From assembly GCA_938010795.1 (NCBI GenBank), contig CALLVB010000008.1, positions 1 to 5,376 of the forward strand: DNA of 5,376 nucleotides. The letters run 5' to 3'. The DNA comes from Minisyncoccota bacterium. Lineage in GTDB: Bacteria; Patescibacteriota; Minisyncoccia; Phycocordibacterales; GCA-2747955. A program made the position numbers and the translations under genes. Positions 1 to 4,033 of this stretch are shown in pieces (positions within the stretch are counted from its first letter, which is position 1; each line of letters starts with the position of its first letter). The notes beneath the pieces were generated by a model that saw nothing but the letters and a program-made list of their open reading frames with translations, was not told where the DNA came from and did not search any database.

Positions 1-1
1 T

Positions 2-1099
2 GTTGGTATTGGTGGATCTAATCTTGGAACAAAAGCTATTTACGATGCATTAGTTGGATTAAATGATGGTTATAGAAATCGGATCCCTAATATTATTTTT
101 GTTGATACGATAGGAGAGAAGCTTTTTGAGATTCTCAGTGATATCTGTACAGAGTCGGTACATGGGCTTGATGAAATTCTTATCAACGTTATCAGTAAGT
201 CTGGTGGTACTGCAGAAACAATATTCAATATTGAAGCCCTTTATGACATGTTTACTAAAAAGCTTGGAGAAGGGGTTTCTGAGAGAATTGTGGTAACAAC
301 AAATGAGCATTCCGCGCTCTGGAATAAAGCGGAGGAGCTTGGAATACATAAACTTTCTTTACCGGAAAAGGTTGGTGGTAGATACTCTGTATTTACAGCT
401 GTAGGGTTGTTTCCTTTAGGGGCTGCGGGATTTGACATAGGAGCATTATGTTCTGGTGCGCAAAGTATGAGAGCCACATGTCTCCGTCTTGAGGATAGTC
501 CAGCATTGGTGAGTGCTGTTATAACCCAAGCATTACATAAAGATACATACTCTATTCATAATACCTTTGTTTTCAAACCAGAACTAGAATCAATTGGTAG
601 ATGGTATAGACAATTAATGGGTGAGAGTGTGGCAAAAGAATTTAATTTGGATGGAGAAGAAGTGAGAGAAGGAGTAGTTCCTATGGTATCTGTAGGCTCT
701 ACCGATCTACATTCAATGGCTCAGTTATATTTGGGAGGACCAAAAACAATTTTTCATAATTTTGTACACGCTCATGTAGACACAAAAACAGTTGTTCCTC
801 ATGAGCGATTAATGGATGGGTTGATTGTAGATGTAGATGGAGTTTCAAACGATACACTTATTCATGCAATCCTACAGGGGACTCAAAAAGCTATGGAAAA
901 ACAAAACATTCCTTTTATAGATATCACATTTGAACATGTTTCAGAATATTCTCTAGGAGAATACTTGCAGTTTAGGATGATTGAAATGATGTATCTCGCT
1001 CAGCTTTTGAATGTAAATGCATTTGATCAACCGAGTGTTGAGGAATATAAAATAGAGACAAAGCAAATTCTATCTCAGAAAAATAATACCAGCAGATAG
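2..1099 (+). CDS. pgi: Glucose-6-phosphate isomerase, C-terminal ~365 residues (5' end outside window)
   Basis: Interconverts glucose 6-phosphate and fructose 6-phosphate in the cytosol (glycolysis/gluconeogenesis). The frame is open from the left edge; base 1 belongs to the preceding codon. In fragment numbering, GIGGSNLG (2-9) is the conserved N-terminal sugar-isomerase loop. SKSGGTAET (65-73) is the phosphate-binding loop, with G in place of the usual second T. EKVGGRYSVFTAVG (122-135) matches PGI signature 1. E208 in the MGES motif is the expected catalytic base, H237 in STDLHS the ring-opening histidine, and K350 in FDQPSVEEYK the signature-2 lysine (S replaces the usual G). Roughly 60-80 residues are missing at the N-terminus if the protein is of the short ~440-residue bacterial type. 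The stop is TAG. The next gene converges from the opposite strand only 7 bp away, so transcription probably runs antisense through it to the hairpin at 1292-1318. An in-frame ATG at 248 is internal, because homologous sequence continues upstream of it. Confidence 0.97.
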   Translation, partial: VGIGGSNLGTKAIYDALVGLNDGYRNRIPNIIFVDTIGEKLFEILSDICTESVHGLDEILINVISKSGGTAETIFNIEALYDMFTKKLGEGVSERIVVTTNEHSALWNKAEELGIHKLSLPEKVGGRYSVFTAVGLFPLGAAGFDIGALCSGAQSMRATCLRLEDSPALVSAVITQALHKDTYSIHNTFVFKPELESIGRWYRQLMGESVAKEFNLDGEEVREGVVPMVSVGSTDLHSMAQLYLGGPKTIFHNFVHAHVDTKTVVPHERLMDGLIVDVDGVSNDTLIHAILQGTQKAMEKQNIPFIDITFEHVSEYSLGEYLQFRMIEMMYLAQLLNVNAFDQPSVEEYKIETKQILSQKNNTSR

Positions 1100-1106
1100 G
1101 CTTGTA

Positions 1107-1277
1107 TTAGAGATGTCCTAATTTATACCACACATAGATACCAAGAAGGCTTCCTGTGGCAGAAAGTAAAATAGAGAGACCTCCAAAGGGAGGTCCACCA
1201 AATAGTTTTGCAATAAAGGCACCTAATATGCTTCCACCTCCCAGTAATATATACAAACTTAGTTTTTTGCTATTCAT
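1107..1277 (-). CDS. Small glycine-rich two-helix membrane protein (56 aa)
   Basis: A 56-residue frame beginning MNSKKLSLYI and ending with WYKLGHL, stop TAA. It reads as two hydrophobic helices, about residues 7-25 (LLGGGSILGAFIA, with glycine-zipper spacing) and about 33-51 (LSILLSATGSLLGIYVW). They are joined by the short glycine/proline turn GGPPFGG, and both ends carry lysines, so the protein is probably an inner-membrane hairpin with both termini in the cytoplasm. I cannot assign it to a named family; it resembles in style the many short membrane proteins of reduced genomes. Support for reality: it fills almost the whole gap between pgi and the ABC-F gene, its composition is strongly membrane-like, and an extended -10 element lies just upstream. 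There is no Shine-Dalgarno sequence, as expected for a leaderless message. It is convergent with pgi (7 bp between the two stops). Function unknown. Confidence 0.72.
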   Translation of the reverse strand: MNSKKLSLYILLGGGSILGAFIAKLFGGPPFGGLSILLSATGSLLGIYVWYKLGHL

Positions 1278-1283
1278 TGAAAA

Positions 1284-1292
1284 AGTATAACA
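1284..1292 (-). promoter_or_regulatory. Extended -10 promoter of the 56-aa gene, possibly leaderless
   Basis: On the minus strand the sequence reads TGTTATACT, an extended -10 (TGn + TATACT). Only 6 bases (TTTTCA) separate it from the ATG at 1277, so the start point expected about 7 bases downstream falls on the ATG itself. No -35 box is visible at the normal distance, where the terminator hairpin of the upstream ABC-F gene sits instead. Confidence 0.5.
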
Positions 1293-1318
1293 AAATAATC
1301 AGCTGTGCTGATTATTTT
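1292..1318. terminator. Bidirectional intrinsic terminator
   Basis: A perfect 12-bp inverted repeat: left arm AAAATAATCAGC (1292-1303), loop TGT, right arm 1307-1318. On the minus strand it overlaps the TAA stop of the ABC-F gene and is followed by a short T-rich run; on the plus strand it is followed by TTTTCTTTTC-like sequence. The stem is AT-rich except for its loop-proximal part, so termination strength is uncertain. It is the only terminator candidate downstream of pgi. Confidence 0.65.
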
Positions 1319-2796
1319 CTTTTCTTAGATAGATCTAGGGTTTCATCTATCCTAATTTTTTGTACAAACTCTGGAACGTGAGATACGAGCAACATAGTTC
1401 CTTCGTATTGATCCAGCGCTTTTGCAATAACAGGGAGGTGCCTAAAGTTAATATGGTTAGTTGGTTCATCAAGAATTAATAATCCTGGCTCAAGTAGTAC
1501 CAACCTGGCAAATGCGACAAGTCCTTTTTGTCCTTCAGACAGTACTCCAATCTTTGATCCAACAACATCACCGGTCAATAAGAATCCTGCTGCAATTGCT
1601 CGTATTTCCTCATAAGACTTCTTTTGAGCTGCTTCTTGTAGACATTCAATTACTGATTGATTAAAGTCCAGGTTAGAAAAATCCTGCCTATAGTATCCAA
1701 CCACTACATCTTTTGCGATTTCTTCACCATCTGCGTTTCCTGAAGCAAGTGATTCTAAAAGAGTAGTCTTACCAATACCATTTTGCCCTACAATTTGAAT
1801 GTGTTCTCCACGTTTGTAAGTGAGTTCACAAGCAACATCTCTTGGTTTATGGTCGATAATTACTTTGTATGAGGTGAGCTTAAGGATCTCTAAGGGAATC
1901 TCTGTTTGAACAGGGATGGTAAATTTACGAATAGTTTTATCTTCTTTACGAACATCAACTTTATTTTCTTCGTAGTCTTCAACTTTCTCACGCATTTTTT
2001 TTGCGACAGCTCGTAATCGCCCTCCTTTATTTGCAAACTGATTAGCCTTGTCTTTGTTTGCTTGGATCTCTTTTTCTAACTGTGCGTTCTTTCTCATTTC
2101 TTTTGCAACACGTGCAGAAATTTCTTTCACTACAGTTGTGTAGTTACCGTCATATTGCTCAACAGTTCGTGTTTGTACATTCAAATAGAGGACTCCGTGG
2201 GTGAATGCATTTAAAAAATCTGCATCATGGGAAATAACCAGAACAGTTTTTTTGTAGTCCTTGAGGAATGAAGTGAGGTGTTCAATTCCAGCATGATCCA
2301 AGTTGTTTGTTGGTTCATCAAGAAGTAATACATCAGGGTTTTGAATCAGCGCAGAGGCGAGAAGTAATCGTGCTTGTTGTCCACCAGAGAAGGCACTCAT
2401 TTTTCGCTCTTTAAGTTCTTTTGCGATTTCTTTATCATTAGTTCCTAGATTAACTACCTTGAGGATTTCATCAATTTTTGGATCAATGTTGTATACCTTT
2501 TCTGTAAACACTTTCTCAAAAAATTCTCGCATAGTAAGAGATAGTTCTTCCTGGGGGATAACCTGTCTTGAGATAGCCATGGTCACACCTTGAGTAATAT
2601 TGATAGATCCGTCTTCTGGCTTTAATTCACCGGTAATGAGCTTAAAGATAGTTGATTTACCAGCACCATTTTGTCCCATAAGTGTCATCTTTGCTCCACG
2701 ACGTACAGAGAAATTAGCCTCTTCGAGGATTTTTGTTTTAGGATTATGCTCGTACGTTACATCCGAGAAATTTATTACTCTTCCACCTTGTGACAT
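1312..2796 (-). CDS. ABC-F family ribosome-associated ATPase (494 aa)
   Basis: A soluble protein with two ABC ATPase domains and no transmembrane helices, the ABC-F arrangement. Members bind the ribosomal E site and act in translation (EttA, Uup, YbiT) or protect ribosomes from antibiotics. Domain 1: Walker A GQNGAGKST (41-49), Q-loop Q78, signature FSGGQQ (136-141), Walker B/catalytic LLLDEPTNNLD (157-167, E161), H-loop H190. A Lys/Glu-rich helical linker (about 215-290) fits the P-site tRNA-interaction segment. Domain 2: Walker A GQNGIGKTT (337-345), Q-loop Q371, signature LSEGQ (419-423, where LSGGQ is usual), Walker B ILDEPTNHIN (441-450, E444), H-loop H473. The D-loop of domain 2 reads HIN where NHLD is usual. 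At 494 residues, ending about 20 residues after the last H-loop, it is a compact member without a C-terminal extension. I cannot separate a housekeeping factor from a resistance protein by sequence alone. ATG at 2796 is supported by promoter spacing and a weak AGG 4 nt upstream. Confidence 0.95.
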   Translation of the reverse strand: MSQGGRVINFSDVTYEHNPKTKILEEANFSVRRGAKMTLMGQNGAGKSTIFKLITGELKPEDGSINITQGVTMAISRQVIPQEELSLTMREFFEKVFTEKVYNIDPKIDEILKVVNLGTNDKEIAKELKERKMSAFSGGQQARLLLASALIQNPDVLLLDEPTNNLDHAGIEHLTSFLKDYKKTVLVISHDADFLNAFTHGVLYLNVQTRTVEQYDGNYTTVVKEISARVAKEMRKNAQLEKEIQANKDKANQFANKGGRLRAVAKKMREKVEDYEENKVDVRKEDKTIRKFTIPVQTEIPLEILKLTSYKVIIDHKPRDVACELTYKRGEHIQIVGQNGIGKTTLLESLASGNADGEEIAKDVVVGYYRQDFSNLDFNQSVIECLQEAAQKKSYEEIRAIAAGFLLTGDVVGSKIGVLSEGQKGLVAFARLVLLEPGLLILDEPTNHINFRHLPVIAKALDQYEGTMLLVSHVPEFVQKIRIDETLDLSKKRK

Positions 2797-2806
2797 AGTG
2801 CCTGCA

Positions 2807-2835
2807 AGAATACACTAGCCAAGCATATTTATCAA
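2807..2835 (-). promoter_or_regulatory. Promoter of the ABC-F gene, very short leader
   Basis: Minus-strand boxes TTGATA (2835-2830) and TATTCT (2812-2807) are separated by exactly 17 bp. Only 10 bases lie between the -10 box and the ATG at 2796, so the predicted leader is about 3-4 nt. The weak AGG at 2803-2801 would then be at or outside the transcript's 5' end, suggesting near-leaderless translation. It is divergent from the tRNA-locus promoter, whose -10 starts 12 bp away. Confidence 0.6.
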
Positions 2836-2843
2836 TATGAATT

Positions 2844-2852
2844 TGATATAAT
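2844..2852 (+). promoter_or_regulatory. Extended -10 promoter of the tRNA-Gln locus
   Basis: TGATATAAT is a perfect extended -10 (TG + n + TATAAT). No good -35 is present at 16-18 bp. The expected start, about 2858-2860, falls just before the truncated tRNA copy, so a transcript from here would carry the half-tRNA as a ~100-nt 5' leader to the intact tRNA-Gln. A weaker TATAAA lies at 2951-2956, directly before the intact tRNA, and could be a second promoter. Confidence 0.55.
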
Positions 2853-2858
2853 TTCAGG

Positions 2859-2888
2859 CATTGCTGGATCGTCTAATGGTAGGACTAC
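2859..2888 (+). repeat. 30-bp direct repeat, copy 1 (5' end of tRNA-Gln)
   Basis: Identical to 2960-2989, offset by 101 bp. It covers three bases upstream of the tRNA, the 5' acceptor strand, the D arm, position 26 and the first two bases of the anticodon stem. Identity stops sharply after that point. Perfect identity suggests a recent duplication or active maintenance. Confidence 0.9.
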
Positions 2889-2938
2889 CAAGTCTTACAG
2901 ACTGGTACGTACCAGGAAAGTTTGTGAGATAAGCAAAC
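2862..2938 (+). pseudogene. Truncated tRNA-Gln copy / tRNA-like element
   Basis: The first 27 bases equal those of the intact tRNA-Gln at 2963. The rest does not fold as a normal tRNA: there is no GGTTCGA T-loop and no TCCAGCA to pair with the acceptor 5' strand. It still shows tRNA-like order. First comes a hairpin at 2886-2907 (TACCA..TGGTA plus an inner stem, one bulged A) presenting CTTACAG (2894-2900), which looks like a valine TAC anticodon loop with U33. Then comes a hairpin at 2920-2938 with a 6-bp stem (one wobble) and the 7-nt loop GAGATAA where a T arm would be. A pseudogene is the simplest reading; a structured leader RNA is the alternative. Confidence 0.6.
2902..2915. repeat. Perfect 14-bp palindrome CTGGTAC/GTACCAG
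   Basis: The two 7-bp arms meet without a loop. The left arm (2902-2908) also pairs with TACCA at 2886-2890, so in RNA the two hairpins would be mutually exclusive. In DNA it has the symmetry of a dimeric-protein operator. Function not shown. Confidence 0.6.
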
Positions 2939-2959
2939 AGAATATAACTGTATAAAATA

Positions 2960-2989
2960 CATTGCTGGATCGTCTAATGGTAGGACTAC
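2960..2989 (+). repeat. 30-bp direct repeat, copy 2 (within intact tRNA-Gln)
   Basis: Second member of the repeat at 2859-2888. This copy continues into the complete tRNA-Gln gene. Confidence 0.9.
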
Positions 2990-3033
2990 GGTTTCTGGTA
3001 CCGTCAATCGGGGTTCGAGTCCCTGTCCAGCAG
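2963..3033 (+). tRNA. trnQ: tRNA-Gln (anticodon CTG)
   Basis: A full cloverleaf. The acceptor TGCTGGA (2963-2969) pairs perfectly with TCCAGCA (3026-3032). The D arm is 2972-2986 (GTC/GAC stem). The anticodon stem ACGGT/ACCGT (2988-2992/3000-3004) is perfect, with 7-nt loop TTCTGGT and anticodon CTG at 2995-2997. The variable loop is 4 nt. The T stem CGGGG/CCCTG (one G-T) closes loop TTCGAGT (3014-3020). The discriminator is G3033 and the first pair is U1-A72; both are known glutamine identity features. CCA is not encoded, so it must be added after transcription. It reads the codon CAG. CTG is usually the second glutamine isoacceptor beside TTG, so another tRNA-Gln is expected elsewhere in the genome. 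No clear terminator follows before the next promoter. Confidence 0.96.
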
Positions 3034-3078
3034 TCATAGATTCTCTTAATGGTTTTTGTTAATCTGGTTAATAAATAT

Positions 3079-3106
3079 TTGACATATTAAAAAAATAAAG
3101 TATGAT
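3079..3106 (+). promoter_or_regulatory. Strong sigma-70-type promoter of the UPF0145 gene
   Basis: A consensus -35 TTGACA (3079-3084), a 16-bp A-rich spacer and -10 TATGAT (3101-3106). The predicted start is near 3113, giving a ~33-nt leader that contains the Shine-Dalgarno. It is the best-matching -35/-10 pair in the window. Confidence 0.75.
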
Positions 3107-3132
3107 TTATCTAGCTAAACTTTGTTAAAAAG

Positions 3133-3138
3133 AAAGGA
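3133..3138 (+). promoter_or_regulatory. Shine-Dalgarno AAAGGA of the UPF0145 gene
   Basis: AAAGGA lies 7 nt before the ATG at 3146. It decides that ATG over the in-frame TTG at 3122, which is upstream of the ribosome site and close to the predicted transcription start. Confidence 0.75.
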
Positions 3139-3145
3139 TAATTTC

Positions 3146-3535
3146 ATGAGTAAAGCTATTTCACATGTAGTCCCAAGCGGGATGATGTCAGGACCAGAGT
3201 TATACGCCACGCTTGCATCAGGATACATACCCGTAGGTATGGTTGTAGGTGTATCAGCACGGAGTATGGGTACACAGGGATTCGGTAGGTCAATTCGCTC
3301 ACTATTTAAAAAAGGTGAGATGTCTGCCATTTCACAAACATCTGCCGATGCAAGGCGCGAGGCAATTGCGCAAGCAGAACAAGCTGCAAAAGAATTAGGT
3401 GCTGACTTATTCATTATTTCTCATCTTGAAGTTTTGAATTTTGGTGCTGTAGACGAAGTTACTTGTATGGGTACCGCACTGAAAAAGACAGAAAAAGGTT
3501 TTTGTGCTATGCCTATGGCCACAGCGAGTTCATAG
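3146..3535 (+). CDS. UPF0145/YbjQ-like protein (129 aa)
   Basis: A small soluble protein resembling the UPF0145 (YbjQ, PF01906, 'heavy-metal-binding domain') family. That name reflects fold assignment, and no biochemical role is established. Recognisable features are GYIPVGMVVGVSA (26-38), matching the first beta strand region of the family. Next is a linker with RSIRSLFKKGEM (48-59), where the family has an R-x-L-F-x-G/E segment. A long helix follows, DARREAIAQAEQAAKELGAD (68-87), ending in the typical ELGAD, then the strand FIISHLEVLNFG (89-100) and a terminal strand around VTCMGTALK (105-113). Its length fits the family (about 105-130). Only two cysteines (107, 120) are present, so metal binding is not evident. 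It is first gene of a two-gene unit with the membrane protein that overlaps its 3' end. Family assignment is from motif pattern only. Confidence 0.72.
   Translation: MSKAISHVVPSGMMSGPELYATLASGYIPVGMVVGVSARSMGTQGFGRSIRSLFKKGEMSAISQTSADARREAIAQAEQAAKELGADLFIISHLEVLNFGAVDEVTCMGTALKKTEKGFCAMPMATASS
3492..3498 (+). promoter_or_regulatory. Shine-Dalgarno AAAAAGG inside the UPF0145 gene
   Basis: A purine run 5 nt before the GTG at 3504. It favours the overlapping GTG start for the downstream membrane protein over GTG 3537 and TTG 3546, which have no ribosome site. Confidence 0.5.
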
Positions 3536-3827
3536 TGTGCTTTATTTGATTAAAACCAAAGAAAAGATATCTAAACCTAAGCCTAAACGCATTAAATTTC
3601 CGCCTTCTTCCTGGCTTCACTTTGGCTTTATAGGAATAGAAGTGCTAGCTAGTCTTATTATTGCTGTTCTTTTGTTTATTTATCCAGAATCTGAGATTTT
3701 AAAGAGTACTAAGGAGTTTATCCATGGAGCTCTCCTAATGACCGGTGTGTTTGTAATTAGTTTTGCTCTTTGTTTAGAATCTATTTCTTTACTGGACCAG
3801 AAAACAAAACGATACACGAAAAGATAG
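3504..3827 (+). CDS. Two-helix membrane protein, 107 aa, overlapping start
   Basis: An unrecognised protein. After a basic N-terminal stretch (KTKEKISKPKPKRIK, 17-31) come two hydrophobic helices, about 37-60 (SWLHFGFIGIEVLASLIIAVL...) and about 73-96 (IHGALLMTGVFVISFALCLE). A short acidic external loop PESEILKSTKE joins them, and the tail KTKRYTKR is basic. The positive-inside rule puts both ends in the cytoplasm. The start is uncertain. GTG 3504 has a good Shine-Dalgarno but overlaps the upstream gene by 32 nt. GTG 3537, just after the upstream stop, would give 96 residues by translational coupling and still include both helices. It is the last gene of its unit, with a terminator 4 nt after the TAG stop. 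Tight linkage suggests work with the UPF0145 protein; this is inference only. Confidence 0.68.
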   Translation: MLCLWPQRVHSVLYLIKTKEKISKPKPKRIKFPPSSWLHFGFIGIEVLASLIIAVLLFIYPESEILKSTKEFIHGALLMTGVFVISFALCLESISLLDQKTKRYTKR

Positions 3828-3830
3828 TAT

Positions 3831-3858
3831 AAAGTTGCGCTTAAGGCGCAACTTTTTT
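3831..3858 (+). terminator. Intrinsic terminator of the UPF0145/membrane-protein unit
   Basis: AAAGTTGCGC, loop TTAAG, then GCGCAACTTT running into six T. The GC-rich inner stem, short loop and T tract make this the clearest terminator in the window. Confidence 0.93.
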
Positions 3859-3907
3859 ATTTAAAACTCAAAACAAGTCCTGAAATCGTCCCACACAGTC
3901 AGCGTTT

Positions 3908-3938
3908 TTCTAAGTCCTTGTTATCAAGGATTTTAGAA
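3908..3938. repeat. Bulged 13-bp inverted repeat in non-coding DNA
   Basis: TTCTAAGTCCTTG pairs with CAAGGATTTTAGAA around loop TTAT, with one G-T wobble and one bulged T. It lies in the 175-bp non-coding gap before the patatin gene, upstream of that gene's promoter, and is not followed by a T tract on the plus strand. The arms-plus-short-spacer layout resembles a tyrosine-recombinase core site. The adjoining 3941-3963, read on the minus strand, contains TTTCGAGCACTCCCCTTCC, which recalls a tRNA 3' end but does not fold as one. No integrase is present. Confidence 0.45.
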
Positions 3939-3978
3939 TGTCTGGAAGGGGAGTGCTCGAAACAATTTTATATAAAGA

Positions 3979-4006
3979 TTGATTTATTTATATTTTATTT
4001 TATAAT
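3979..4006 (+). promoter_or_regulatory. Promoter of the patatin gene
   Basis: -35 TTGATT (3979-3984), a 16-bp AT-only spacer and a perfect -10 TATAAT (4001-4006). The predicted start is about 4013, giving a ~20-nt leader to the ATG at 4034 that includes its Shine-Dalgarno. Confidence 0.7.
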
Positions 4007-4023
4007 TACAGATAGATAAATAT

Positions 4024-4028
4024 GGAGA
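4024..4028 (+). promoter_or_regulatory. Shine-Dalgarno GGAGA deciding the patatin start
   Basis: GGAGA ends 5 nt before the ATG at 4034. The in-frame ATG at 4022 overlaps this site and has no ribosome site of its own, so the downstream ATG is preferred. Confidence 0.7.
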
Positions 4029-4033
4029 AAACA

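Noticed and set aside
241..477. Minus-strand open frame of 78 codons
   Set aside because: Wholly antisense to the conserved pgi core, including signature 1, with no promoter or ribosome site.
1178..1195. Perfect 7-bp hairpin GACCTCC/GGAGGTC as a pgi terminator
   Set aside because: No T tract follows on either strand, and it encodes the GGPPFGG turn of the 56-aa protein.
2862..2962. Intron-containing tRNA using the upstream 5' half as exon 1
   Set aside because: The downstream copy is complete by itself, and no group I intron features are visible in the short spacer.
2859..2989. CRISPR-like repeat unit (30-bp repeat, 71-bp spacer)
   Set aside because: Only two copies, spacer too long, and the repeat is plainly the 5' half of a tRNA gene.
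3115..3414. Minus-strand open frame of 99 codons
   Set aside because: Antisense to the UPF0145 gene and its promoter; a shadow of that gene's codon bias.
3941..3963. Possible minus-strand tRNA 3' end
   Set aside because: TTTCGAGCACTCCCC is T-loop-like, but the 5' side has no complementary T stem and no cloverleaf can be drawn.
4022..4033. Upstream ATG as start of the patatin gene
   Set aside because: It overlaps the GGAGA ribosome site of the next in-frame ATG and has no Shine-Dalgarno of its own.
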